Part shown: positions 18,791-27,794 of the stretch, in pieces
How positions within the stretch are numbered: the stretch's first letter is position 1
Layout: the number at the start of each line of letters is the position of its first letter
NCBI GenBank assembly: GCA_964503125.1
Contig: CAZCZE010000041.1
Coordinates: forward strand, 1-64,000
Direction of reading: 5' to 3'
Length of the DNA: 64,000 bases
Source: FEN-1219 sp964503125
Lineage (GTDB): Bacteria > Pseudomonadota > Gammaproteobacteria > Steroidobacterales > Rariloculaceae
Program-made: the position numbers and the translations under genes
Notes under the pieces: generated by a model
Told to the model about the DNA's origin: nothing
Database searches by the model: none
The model's input: the letters and a program-made list of their open reading frames with translations, nothing else

Positions 18791-18933
18791 GCACGACCGG
18801 CGACATTTGCGCCCAGTGGCCGTGGCCGATAAGCTCCAAGCATAGAACGCTCGCCAGCCCGCACAACGGCGCACCTGCGGCCGCACTGTCCCGAGCGTGT
18901 TTTCCGATTCGCAGATCCCTTGGGAGGGCGCCC

Positions 18934-19980
18934 ATGAGCGATGCCAGAGATCTCATCGACCAAATCCTCAACCGCCGACCGCGCGGCCCACGCAGCACCA
19001 CGCCGCCGGGCGGCAATATGCCCACGCTTCCGCCGAAAGCCGTCATAGCGGGACTCGCGGTCGTATTGGTGATCTGGGCGGCCCTCAGCTCCCTGTATAC
19101 GGTGCAACCTGAAGAACGCGCCGTCGTCAAACGCTTGGGCCGCGTCATCGGTATCGCCGACCCGGGACTGCATTTGAAGCTGCCGTTCGGCGTCGACACG
19201 ATTCAAATCGTAGCCACCGAGCGGGTGCTGAAGCAGGAATTCGGATTTCGCACCGAAAATTCCGACGACCCTCGCTCCCAGTTCACCGGTGACTTCCCGG
19301 GCGAGTCGCTGATGCTCACCGGGGATCTGAACATCATTCAAGTGGAATGGGTCGTGCAGTATCGGATCGACGACGCGGTGCAGTTTCTCTACAGCATGCG
19401 CGAACCGACAAAGACGCTTCGTGACCTCTCCGAATCGGTGATGAGGCGCGTCGTCGGCAACCGGATCGGCAGCGACGTGCTGACCGTCGGGCGCATCGAA
19501 ATCGCGAACACGGCACGCGACGAGATCCAGGACGCAATGGACAGCTACGCCAACGGCGTTCGGGTCATCGGCGTGCAACTGCAAGACGTCGTGCCACCGG
19601 CACGCGTGCAGCCGGCTTTCAACGAGGTAAACGAGGCCCGACAAGAGCTCGAGCGAATGGTCAACGATGCGACGCGGCAAGCGAATGAGGCCATTCCGCG
19701 CGCCGACGGCACCGCGAAACGGACGATTTCGGAAGCGGAAGGCTATGCCACGGAGCGGGTCAACCGCGCGCTCGGGGAAGCGGCACGCTTCACGGCCGTG
19801 CTGGCGGAATATCGCAGCGTCCCTGAGGTGACTCGCGCACGGCTGTATCTCGAAACGCTCACGAACGTCCTGCCGAAAATCGGGTCAGTGGTCGTCGTGC
19901 AGGAGGGGCAACTCTCGCCGTTGCCGCTGCTGAACCTGCGCGATGCTCAACGGGTGCCTCAAGGGACGGTGAACCCATGA
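18934..19980 (+). CDS. hflK: FtsH modulator HflK
   Basis: The 348-residue protein is a SPFH/prohibitin-family membrane protein that, with HflC, forms a large periplasmic-side cage around the FtsH protease. A short polar N-terminus (residues 1-35) is followed by one transmembrane helix (about 36-54) and the SPFH domain starting TVQPEERAVVKRLGRV; NIIQVEWVVQYRI and the coiled segment with ARVQPAFNEVNEARQELERM, NDATRQANEAIPRA and the EAEGYATERVNRALGEA repeat are typical of HflK. ATG 18934 has GGGAGG six bases upstream. The stop overlaps the hflC start (ATGA). Confidence 0.95.
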   Translation: MSDARDLIDQILNRRPRGPRSTTPPGGNMPTLPPKAVIAGLAVVLVIWAALSSLYTVQPEERAVVKRLGRVIGIADPGLHLKLPFGVDTIQIVATERVLKQEFGFRTENSDDPRSQFTGDFPGESLMLTGDLNIIQVEWVVQYRIDDAVQFLYSMREPTKTLRDLSESVMRRVVGNRIGSDVLTVGRIEIANTARDEIQDAMDSYANGVRVIGVQLQDVVPPARVQPAFNEVNEARQELERMVNDATRQANEAIPRADGTAKRTISEAEGYATERVNRALGEAARFTAVLAEYRSVPEVTRARLYLETLTNVLPKIGSVVVVQEGQLSPLPLLNLRDAQRVPQGTVNP

Positions 19981-20921
19981 AGAACGTAACTTTCATCGTC
20001 CTGATTCTCGTGGTCGCCCTGCTCTTGACGAGCCGCACGGCGTTCGTCGTCGATCAGGCCGAGCAGGCGATCATCGTCCAGCTCGGCGAGCCCGTGGGCG
20101 ACGTCATCACCGACCCCGGGCTGCACTGGCGCCTGCCGTTCATCCAGGATGTCCGACGCTTCGACAAGCGTCTGCTCGACTGGGACGGCGACGTGAGCCA
20201 AATCCCGACGCTCGGACGCGAGTTCATCATCGTCGACACGACGGCACGATGGCGAATCGCCGATCCGCTGCAGTTCCTGCGATCGGTGCGCGACGAGGCC
20301 GGTGCGCGGACGCGCTTGGACGACGTCCTCGACTCGGCGGCGCGCGACATCGTGTCCGGTACCGATCTCGAGGAGATCGTGCGGTCGGCGGACTGGCAAG
20401 TGGACATTTCGCAGCTCACATTGGAGGACGCGGCCGCGCTCGAGGAAGCGGATCTTCAGCGGCCGAAGAAGGGCCGCGGACAGCTCGAGAAAGACATCCT
20501 CGCAACGGCATTGCAGCAGATGCCGAATATCGGCATCGAAATCGTGGACGTGCGGATCAAGCGCATCAACTACATCGACTCCGTGCGCGGCCAAGTCGAA
20601 AGCCGAATGATCTCGGAGCGCCAAAGCATCGCGGCGCGCTTTCGCTCCGAAGGCGAAGGCCGCAGCCAGGAGATCCTCGGCAACATGGAGAAAGAGCTCC
20701 GCCGAATCAGCTCCGAGGCCGAGCGTCGCGCGCAGGAACTCATCGGCGTCGCCGACGCGGAGGCCACCAAGATATACGGCGAAGCCTACGGGCGGGATCC
20801 CGCGTTCTACGCGTTCTCCAAGACTCTCGAAAGCTATTCCACCCTTGGGGAGAACACTACGCTCATGATCGACGCGGAGTCGGAGTTCTTCCGGCATCTC
20901 GAGTCGACGACGGCTCGCTGA
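19977..20921 (+). CDS. hflC: FtsH modulator HflC
   Basis: The 314-residue partner of HflK has an N-terminal membrane anchor (residues 4-19) and an SPFH domain with FVVDQAEQAIIVQLGEPVG, GLHWRLPFIQDVRRFDKRLLDWDG and IVDTTARWRIADPLQF. The helical part, VESRMISERQSIAARFRSEGEG and EAERRAQELIGVADAEATKIY, is characteristic. Its ATG overlaps the hflK stop by four bases, so equal synthesis is expected. Neither hfq nor hflX is adjacent. The C-terminus is complete and converges on the sugar dehydrogenase gene with 55 bp between the stops. Confidence 0.95.
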   Translation: MKNVTFIVLILVVALLLTSRTAFVVDQAEQAIIVQLGEPVGDVITDPGLHWRLPFIQDVRRFDKRLLDWDGDVSQIPTLGREFIIVDTTARWRIADPLQFLRSVRDEAGARTRLDDVLDSAARDIVSGTDLEEIVRSADWQVDISQLTLEDAAALEEADLQRPKKGRGQLEKDILATALQQMPNIGIEIVDVRIKRINYIDSVRGQVESRMISERQSIAARFRSEGEGRSQEILGNMEKELRRISSEAERRAQELIGVADAEATKIYGEAYGRDPAFYAFSKTLESYSTLGENTTLMIDAESEFFRHLESTTAR

Positions 20922-20976
20922 ATCGCGCGATCGACGCGCAGCCGATCGATGCGAAGCAGCCGCCGGGCGACGGCGC

Positions 20977-22236
20977 TTAGTCCGCGGGCTCGATGCGCAA
21001 CACCGCGCCCTCGACTTCCGCCGTCAGCACGTACAGAAGCCCGTCGGGCCCCTCGCGCACGTCGCGGATGCGCTGCTCGAGCTCGCGCAACAGCGGCTCG
21101 CGGCGGATCTCTTCCCAGCGCTCGTTGAACTCGATGCGCTGGAGCTGCCCCGTGCGCGGCACCTCGCCCTCGCGCAGCCCGCCCACGAACGCGCTGCGGC
21201 GCCAGGCGGTGAACACGTCGCCCTGGTAGAACGTCATCCCCGTGACCGCGATCGACGGCACCCAGAAGACCAGCGGCGGCACCATGCCTGCGCGCGTCGG
21301 GTTCGGCGACACTTGCGGGCCGCTGTAGACGCGGCCGTAGCTCACGAGCGGCCAGCCGTAGTTGCCGCCTTTCTGCAAGACGTTGATCTCGTCGCCGCCG
21401 TTCGGGCCTTGCTCCGTCGCCCACAACTCGCCCGTCCACGGATTCAAGACCATCGAATGCCCGTTGCGATGCCCGAGCGTGTAGATCGCAGGCAGGTAGC
21501 GCGCATCGTTCACGAACGGGTTGTCCGGCGGGATGCTGCCGTCGTCGCGTAGCCGGATGGTCTTGCCGGCGTAGTCCTGCGGATCCTGCGAGCGCACGAC
21601 GGCAGGCCCGACGCCCGGCGCGCTGATCGTCATGTGCAGCATGCCGTCCGTCGCGAAGCCGATGCGCGAGCCCTCGGTTCCCGTGGCGCCGGTCGCGAAG
21701 ATGTCGCGCACGTCGACGAGCGCGCCGTTCTCCCAGCGGCCGCGAGCGAGCATCGTTTCGCCGGCGTCCTCGCCAACCGGCCGGTGATACGAGAGATACA
21801 CGAAGCGGTTGTCCGCGAAGCGCGGGTGCAGCACGACGTCCATGAAGCCCTGGAGCCCGCGCGCGCGCACCGCGGGAACGCCGCGAACGGGATCGGGGTC
21901 GAGCGCGCCGTCTTCGATCAGCCGCAGCCGGCCGGGCCGCTCGGTGACGAGCATGTCGCCGTCCGGCAGGAACGCGATCGACCACGGTTGCTCGAGACCG
22001 CGCGCCACGACGACGACGCGCAGGTTGCGGTGCTCGGGCCGCACGGACTCGACGAGGAACGGCCCTTCGCCCAGCGGCGGCGACGGCCAGCCGGTGCCGG
22101 GCGGAATGCCCGTGATCGCGGCGGGCAGCGTCTCGGGGTCGAGCGGCCACGAGGGGGCTTGCGCATGCGCCGCCGCGGCCGCCGCAAGCCCGAGGAGAGC
22201 GGCCGCGCTAGCGCGGCGGACTTGAGCGTGACGCAT
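20977..22236 (-). CDS. Secreted PQQ-dependent aldose sugar dehydrogenase
   Basis: The 419-residue protein has a signal peptide (MRHAQVRRASAAALLGLAAAAAAHAQ) and the six-bladed propeller of soluble glucose/sorbosone dehydrogenases: LEQPWSIAFLPDGDMLVTERPGRLRLI, VVLHPRFADNRFVYLSYHRP, LGHRNGHSMVLNPWTGELWATEQGPNGGDEINVLQKGGNYGWP, then MTFYQGDVF. The catalytic histidine and the calcium/PQQ site sit in the GHRNG and GPNGGDE regions. It oxidises aldoses in the periplasm, passing electrons to the respiratory chain. ATG 22236 is preceded by GGAGG, favouring it over 22254. A 53-bp piece of its 3' part is duplicated at 18627. Confidence 0.9.
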   Translation of the reverse strand: MRHAQVRRASAAALLGLAAAAAAHAQAPSWPLDPETLPAAITGIPPGTGWPSPPLGEGPFLVESVRPEHRNLRVVVVARGLEQPWSIAFLPDGDMLVTERPGRLRLIEDGALDPDPVRGVPAVRARGLQGFMDVVLHPRFADNRFVYLSYHRPVGEDAGETMLARGRWENGALVDVRDIFATGATGTEGSRIGFATDGMLHMTISAPGVGPAVVRSQDPQDYAGKTIRLRDDGSIPPDNPFVNDARYLPAIYTLGHRNGHSMVLNPWTGELWATEQGPNGGDEINVLQKGGNYGWPLVSYGRVYSGPQVSPNPTRAGMVPPLVFWVPSIAVTGMTFYQGDVFTAWRRSAFVGGLREGEVPRTGQLQRIEFNERWEEIRREPLLRELEQRIRDVREGPDGLLYVLTAEVEGAVLRIEPAD

Positions 22237-22273
22237 CGCTAGTCCTCCGAACATTCGTCCACGCTAGAGAGCG

Positions 22274-24079
22274 CTAGTTGTACTCGATCGGATCGTAGTC
22301 CGGCCGGCACACCTCGACGATGCAGATCGATTCCAGCGTGCGTCCCTCGGCAGGCGTGTCGAGACCCGCTTGTTCCATCAGCTCGCGGAGCACCTGCGCC
22401 GTTTCAGGATGGGCAATGGCGGATTGAACTCCGACGCGAACCAGACCATCGGCGTAGTCGATCGGCAGCCAGGTGTGGGCGGCCAGCTCGGGACTGCCGC
22501 GGTTGTCGGTGTTGCCGAAGTCGCGGATGTCCATTCGCGCGCCCGCCGCCACGAGAAGCTGCACGACCTCGGTGGCGCCCTTGTGCGCCGCGCCATGCAG
22601 GGCCGTCCGGCCCGTGTCGGCTTGGTAATCGGCGTCGATCCCTAACTCGAGCAACAACTTCACGGCTTCGACCGTCTGTTCGGGCGAGCGCTCGCTCGTG
22701 ATCCCCTCGACCCAGCCGATGCCGGCGGCCGCGGCGAGCGGCGTCACGCCGAGCTTCGTGTAAATGTGCGGATTGGCGCCGCGCTCGAGCAGGAGCCGCA
22801 TGAGCTCGACGTCGCCGGACTGCGAGGCGCGCAGGAAGGCGGTCGCCCCGTCTTCGTCGAGCCACTGGTTGGTGAAGACGGTGCGGGTCTCCGTGCTTTC
22901 GATCAACTGGGCATTGGGCTCGGCGCCAGCATCGAGGAGCAGCGTGATGTACTCGAGATCATCCATGTCGGGCGTGCGCGTGGGGTAGTCGCCGCCCTCG
23001 AGGTTGCGGTTGTCGGTCGCAAGATAGAGCGGCGTCCAACCGCCCTTGTTGGCGAGATTGACGTCGGCGCCGTGCTCGATGAGGAACTTCCCGAGCTGAT
23101 AGTGGCGGTTCTGCGTCGCTGCCAGCAGCGCGCTCCAGCCGTAGCGGGTGACCTGGTTCACGTCGGCCCCGGCTTCGAGCAGCACGCGCGCCGCGTCGAT
23201 GCTGCCGGCGCGGACCGCATACACGAGCGGCGTGAGCTCGCCGCCGTCGGGCTCGCGGGCGGCGCGGTTGCGCCCTCCACCGGTAAAGATGATCTGTTCG
23301 CCCTGATTGCCGCAGGGGTCGCCGCCGGCGGCGGCGGCGTTCGCCAACACGGTGTCTTCGGTGTTGCCGCTACCCCGCACGGTCAGCGCCTGCAACACGT
23401 TCAAATCCGGCGACGGCTGCTCACACAGGACGGCGATGACCTGCCGCCGGACCGCTTCGCGGGGATCCCCCGACTTGCCGAGGGCCGCCGTGCGTCCGTC
23501 GCGCAAGACCGGAGCGGACGGTGCAGCGACGTCGGCACCGTGCTCGATCAGCACGGCGATGACGTCGGCATGGCCCTGGTCGGCGGCTTGCATCAATGCG
23601 GTCGTCCCGCGAGCGTCTTCTCGTAAGTTCGGATCTGCGCCGCCGTCCAGGAGCGTGCGGACCGCAGCCACGCTTCCCGAGCGCGCGGCCAGCATGAGTG
23701 GCCTGCGGCCGAGCGGGAGCGGCTCGTTGGCATCGGCCCCGTTCTCGAGCAGCGCGTCGATCATCGGCGCGTCGCCGTGGCTCGCCGCGAGCCACAGCGG
23801 CGTCGAGCCGTTACGGTTGGCCGCGGCAACGTCGGCGCCGGCCTCGAGCAACAGCAGGGCCAAGCTCACGTCGCCGCGGTAGGCCGCCCAGTGCAGCGCC
23901 GTGGCGCCGTCGGCTTGCGCGACTTTCACGTCGGCCCCGCTCTGCACGAGGCGGCGCACCTCCGCGGTATCGCGCCGCATCGCGGCATCCGCCACTTCCG
24001 TCTGCGCGACGGCAGAGCTCGCGCACGCGAGGAGCACGGCGAGCGTGACGGCTCCGACGTTGGCGGGCATGCGGGTCAT
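22274..24079 (-). CDS. Secreted ankyrin-repeat protein
   Basis: This 601-residue protein has a signal peptide (residues 1-26, ending SSAVAQ) and a long run of ankyrin repeats from about 30 to 560, e.g. DGATALHWAAYRGDVSLALLLLEAGADVAAANRNG and NKGGWTPLYLATDNRN. Between repeats there is a longer loop at about 205-275 with two cysteines. Ankyrin repeats mediate protein binding; the partner is likely one of the products of the two upstream genes, because the ATG overlaps the stop of the DUF1552 gene by four bases. The sugar dehydrogenase starts 38 bases after the stop and may belong to the same transcript. Confidence 0.88.
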   Translation of the reverse strand: MTRMPANVGAVTLAVLLACASSAVAQTEVADAAMRRDTAEVRRLVQSGADVKVAQADGATALHWAAYRGDVSLALLLLEAGADVAAANRNGSTPLWLAASHGDAPMIDALLENGADANEPLPLGRRPLMLAARSGSVAAVRTLLDGGADPNLREDARGTTALMQAADQGHADVIAVLIEHGADVAAPSAPVLRDGRTAALGKSGDPREAVRRQVIAVLCEQPSPDLNVLQALTVRGSGNTEDTVLANAAAAGGDPCGNQGEQIIFTGGGRNRAAREPDGGELTPLVYAVRAGSIDAARVLLEAGADVNQVTRYGWSALLAATQNRHYQLGKFLIEHGADVNLANKGGWTPLYLATDNRNLEGGDYPTRTPDMDDLEYITLLLDAGAEPNAQLIESTETRTVFTNQWLDEDGATAFLRASQSGDVELMRLLLERGANPHIYTKLGVTPLAAAAGIGWVEGITSERSPEQTVEAVKLLLELGIDADYQADTGRTALHGAAHKGATEVVQLLVAAGARMDIRDFGNTDNRGSPELAAHTWLPIDYADGLVRVGVQSAIAHPETAQVLRELMEQAGLDTPAEGRTLESICIVEVCRPDYDPIEYN

Positions 24080-25425
24080 AGATTCGTCAGCCGTCCCGTG
24101 CTGTCGCCGATGCTCTCGCGCTCGATATCGAACTGGTCCAGGAGGCTCAACAGCAGGTTGCCCGTGGATACGGTCTTGGTGGGATACGCCAGGTGCCGCC
24201 CACCCTTCATCGCGCCGTGGTTCCCGCCGATGAGCACGTGCGGCACGTCGTAATGCAGGTGCTGGTTGGGATTGCCCATGTTGCTGCCGTACAGGAGCAG
24301 CGAATGGTCGAGCAGCGTGCCGTCGCCGTCCTCGGTCTTGGCTAGCTTGTCGACGAAGTGCGCCAGCACCTTGACGTGGTAGTGGTTGATCTTCGCGAGC
24401 TGCTTGATCAGCGCCGGGTCCTCGCCGTGGTGCGACACGCCGTGGAAGCCCGTGTTCGGGGCTTCGCTTTGCGGGTAGCGGCGTCCCGTGAGATCGCGCG
24501 CGAAGAGCAACGTGCCCACGCGCGTAAGGTCGGCCTGGAACGCCAGCGCCAGCAGGTCGAACATCAGCTTGATGTGCTCGTCGAACGACTGCGGAATGCC
24601 GGGAGGCACCGCGAAATCCTCGGGCGCCGCCGTCGTGGCCTTGGCCGCGATCTGAAGTCGACGCTCGATCTCCCGGACGTTCTCGGTGAAGCTGTCGAGG
24701 CGCGAACGGTCCGGAACGCTGATTTCACTCCGCAGGCCGGCGATCTTGCCGTTGATCGAGTCGAGGATGCTCTGGTGGCGCTCGCGGCGCGCCGCGCGCT
24801 GCTCGGGCGTGCTGCCGCTGCCGAACATGCGCTCGAACACGACCTGCGGGTTCAACTCCATCGGCAACGGTGTCGTCGGCGACGACCACGCGATCGTGTT
24901 CGTGTACACGCAACTGTAGCCCTCACCGCAGTTGCTCGAGCCCGAGCCCGGATCCTCGACCGACATTTCCACCGAGGGCAGCAGCGTCTCGCCGCCGATC
25001 TTCGCCGCGATGATCTGGTCGATCGTGTGGCCGGCGCGCACATCCGCGCCCGCGGTCTTCTTCGGCTTGTCGGCGCACAGGAACGCCGCGGCGACCCAGT
25101 GGTCGGCGCCGGTTTCGCCCGGGGGCGGCTCCGAGGAGGTGGAATGGAGGCCGGTGAGGACCGTGAGGCTGTCCCGGTACGGCTCGAGAGGCGTCCAGAT
25201 GAACGGCAGCTCGGCGGGCAGCCGACCTTCCGTCTCGGGAACCCAGTAGCCGGGCGCCGCGCCGTGCGGGACGAAGCCTGCAAAGAATCGCCGCGGCGGA
25301 GCCGCGCCCGCCTGCGCCAGCGCGGTCGCGGCAGGAAACATCGCCTCGAGCAACGGCAGCCCGAGTGCTACGCCCGCGCCCTTGAGCAGGGTGCGTCGAC
25401 GAATGTGCTTCTTGGTGATGAACAT
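24076..25425 (-). CDS. DUF1552 protein with a twin-arginine signal
   Basis: The 449-residue protein starts MFITKKHIRRRTLLKGAGVALGLPLLEAM, a Tat-type leader followed by a hydrophobic stretch, so it should be exported folded. The rest matches DUF1552: RRFFAGFVPHGAAPGYWVPE, LTVLTGLHST, GADHWVAAAFLCADKPKKT, GHTIDQIIAAKIG, and the ending LLYGSNMGNPNQHLHYDVPHVLIGG. DUF1552 proteins are sulfatase/DUF1501-like in layout and occur together with DUF1592 proteins in Planctomycetes and Gammaproteobacteria; activity is unknown. ATG 25425 has AGGAG seven bases upstream. It lies four bases after the DUF1592 gene. Confidence 0.92.
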   Translation of the reverse strand: MFITKKHIRRRTLLKGAGVALGLPLLEAMFPAATALAQAGAAPPRRFFAGFVPHGAAPGYWVPETEGRLPAELPFIWTPLEPYRDSLTVLTGLHSTSSEPPPGETGADHWVAAAFLCADKPKKTAGADVRAGHTIDQIIAAKIGGETLLPSVEMSVEDPGSGSSNCGEGYSCVYTNTIAWSSPTTPLPMELNPQVVFERMFGSGSTPEQRAARRERHQSILDSINGKIAGLRSEISVPDRSRLDSFTENVREIERRLQIAAKATTAAPEDFAVPPGIPQSFDEHIKLMFDLLALAFQADLTRVGTLLFARDLTGRRYPQSEAPNTGFHGVSHHGEDPALIKQLAKINHYHVKVLAHFVDKLAKTEDGDGTLLDHSLLLYGSNMGNPNQHLHYDVPHVLIGGNHGAMKGGRHLAYPTKTVSTGNLLLSLLDQFDIERESIGDSTGRLTNL

Positions 25426-25429
25426 GGCT

Positions 25430-27781
25430 CTACTCCTCACTCGCCGCGGTCTTCACGTTCATCGTGAACGCGGGGCTTCCGATGACGCCCATGAGCAGCG
25501 ACGAAAAACGATAGTCGTCCTCGGCCGCGTCGTGCGTGATCGACCGCACGAGCGGCATGTCCTCGTACTCCAAGCCGCGGCCGATGGCATAGGTCAGCAG
25601 TTTTTCGGTCACGGCTTGGGCAAACAGATCGTCGTTGTCCAGCACGAGCTCCCGCAGGCTTGCCACGCCGTCCAAAGGCGTGCCGTCGTTCGTGACGCCG
25701 GTGGGATCGATCGGTTGGCCGGCATCCAACGTCCGCCACGCGCCGACGGCGTCAAAATTCTCCATCGCAATCCCCATCGGCTCGAAGATCTGATGGCACG
25801 AGGCACAGGTCGGGTTGACGCGATGCGCCTCCAGGCGCGCCCGCAGGGTCTGCGGCGCATCGCCCACGGCCGGCGTCAGGTCGGTCTCGACGCCCGGAGG
25901 CGGGTCGGGCGGACCTAATCCCGAGAACGTTTCGAGGAACCACTTGCCCCGCTTGACGGGCGACGTGCGCGCCGCGTCGGACGTGATCGTCAGCAGCGCG
26001 CCCTTGCCGAGCAGCCCGCGCCGCATGTCGAGCTCCGGTCCCAGGGTCACGCGGCGGAACTGCGATCCGTAAACGTCGGGGATCCCGTAGTGCTTCGCGA
26101 GCCTTTCATTGACGAAGGTGTAATCGGCCGTGAGCAAGTCCCGGATGCTGCGGTCCTCGTGAATGACGCTGTCGAAAAACAGCTCGATCTCGCGCCGGAA
26201 GGCTTCGCGAAGCGTGCTGTCGAAGTCCGGGAACAGGTCCACAACGGGCTCGCTGGCCTGCATGCCGCGAACGTTGAGCCATTGCCCCGTGAAGTTCTTG
26301 ACGAACGCATCCGAGCGCGCGTCGGCGATCATTCGCTCGACTTGCTGCTCGAGCACGTCGGGATTGCGCAGGCGGCCCTGGGACGCAAGCGCGATCAGCT
26401 CCTCGTCCGGGATGCTGCTCCAGAGGAAGAACGAGAGGCGCGAGGCCAGCTCCAGATCGCTGATCCCGTAAGGCGACCCAGGCGCGACTTGGGGCGGCTC
26501 GATTTCCCGCCGGTAGATGAACTCCGGATCCGCGAGGATGCGCTGCACCACGGCCTCGATGCCGTAGTCGAAGCCGCCGCCTTCTTCACGACCGGCTTGG
26601 AAAAAGGCCATCATCTCCTCGAGGTCGGCATCGGTCGCGGGGCGGCGGAAGGCCTTGCCCGCCAGCGTGGAAGTGATCTTGAGCGCGCACTCGCCTTCCT
26701 CGCTACTCACTTGCGGGTAGCACTCGAAGATCTTGTCCCGGCTCTGCGTGCTCGTGGCCTTGAGACCGTTGAACGGCCCTTCGATGAAGACCTGGCCGAC
26801 GTGCGGGTAGAACGTGTAACCCGAGATCGAGCCCGGCGAGTTCATGGTGCGAACGAACGACGTGTTCAGCCCGGTGTCGGGCAGGTCGCTGGTGGCGATG
26901 AACGTGACGCCGACCGTGTGGAAGCCGGCCTTGATCGCGATCTCCGGTGTCCGGCCGCCATTGCCTTCCTGGTTGCCGATCTCCGTATCCCAGTCGTACA
27001 GGTACACGCGTGCGCCGTCGATCGTGACCTCGAGCTGCTCGCCCCGGACGTTGCCGAGCACTACGGTGAAGTAGCCGGTCATTCCCTTGACGGTGAAGAC
27101 GTAGTTGCCGTCGGCCGGGAATTCGTGCTCGATGAGCATTCCGCCCCGTGTGCCGAACGGCAGTCCTTCGATGTGAGCGTTCTGGGAGGTGTCGTGCGGC
27201 GCGTCGAACACGGCGAGTGTCGGCGCGGTCTCGGTGCCCACACCCAAGCGGCTGATCTTGCCGGCCGCCGACAAGTACGCCTCCATGAGCGCCGGCGACG
27301 TGGTCAGCGTCCCGGCCATGTTGTCGAACCCGTGACTGGAGTCGTCGGGGGGCAAAAAGGTGGTGGCGTCGATATTGAGGCCTAAGAGATCGCGGACCGC
27401 GTTCGTGTATTCCGTGCGGTTCAGCCGGTGGAGGCCCGGGGCGGGGAGATGCGGCTCGGCGTTGCTATCGATCTCATTCTCCAACCACGCCACGAGCGCG
27501 TCGCGCGCCTCCCTCTCGAGCGTCGGACCGCCATCCGCCGGCGGCATCAGTCCCGCGCGCAGCTTGCGGATGACCTTTTCCCAGATCTCTGCGTCGGAGG
27601 CCACGGCGTCGAAACTGAGCGCCTGCAGGTTCAGATCCGCCACCTGCTCGGTCGCGTTGTGGCAGTCGAGACAAGTGCCCCTAATGACGCCCGCCTGCCG
27701 CTCGTCTTCATTGCCGACGAGACCGCAGCCGGACGCAAGCACGCCGGCCAGCGCGGCAGCTACGAGTGATCTGGTCCTCAC
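25430..27781 (-). CDS. DUF1592-family c-type cytochrome-like lipoprotein
   Basis: The 783-residue protein has a lipobox (LASGC, C19) and a heme c site C37-L-D-C40-H41, followed by the domain series usual for this family: DUF1587 (LNRTEYTNAVRDLLGLNID), a carbohydrate-module-like insertion (NYVFTVKG ... VTIDGARVYLYD), DUF1595/DUF1592 (FRRPATDADLEEMMAFF; SRLSFFLWSSIPDEEL), DUF1588 (DAARTSPVKRGKWFLETFSG) and DUF1585 (KLLTYAIGRGLEY). A second CASCH heme-type site lies in DUF1588 (NPTCASCHQIFEPMG). It is probably an outer- or inner-membrane-bound periplasmic oxidase of unknown substrate. The start is GTG 27781. Confidence 0.92.
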   Translation of the reverse strand: MRTRSLVAAALAGVLASGCGLVGNEDERQAGVIRGTCLDCHNATEQVADLNLQALSFDAVASDAEIWEKVIRKLRAGLMPPADGGPTLEREARDALVAWLENEIDSNAEPHLPAPGLHRLNRTEYTNAVRDLLGLNIDATTFLPPDDSSHGFDNMAGTLTTSPALMEAYLSAAGKISRLGVGTETAPTLAVFDAPHDTSQNAHIEGLPFGTRGGMLIEHEFPADGNYVFTVKGMTGYFTVVLGNVRGEQLEVTIDGARVYLYDWDTEIGNQEGNGGRTPEIAIKAGFHTVGVTFIATSDLPDTGLNTSFVRTMNSPGSISGYTFYPHVGQVFIEGPFNGLKATSTQSRDKIFECYPQVSSEEGECALKITSTLAGKAFRRPATDADLEEMMAFFQAGREEGGGFDYGIEAVVQRILADPEFIYRREIEPPQVAPGSPYGISDLELASRLSFFLWSSIPDEELIALASQGRLRNPDVLEQQVERMIADARSDAFVKNFTGQWLNVRGMQASEPVVDLFPDFDSTLREAFRREIELFFDSVIHEDRSIRDLLTADYTFVNERLAKHYGIPDVYGSQFRRVTLGPELDMRRGLLGKGALLTITSDAARTSPVKRGKWFLETFSGLGPPDPPPGVETDLTPAVGDAPQTLRARLEAHRVNPTCASCHQIFEPMGIAMENFDAVGAWRTLDAGQPIDPTGVTNDGTPLDGVASLRELVLDNDDLFAQAVTEKLLTYAIGRGLEYEDMPLVRSITHDAAEDDYRFSSLLMGVIGSPAFTMNVKTAASEE

Positions 27782-27794
27782 GACTCCATGACTC

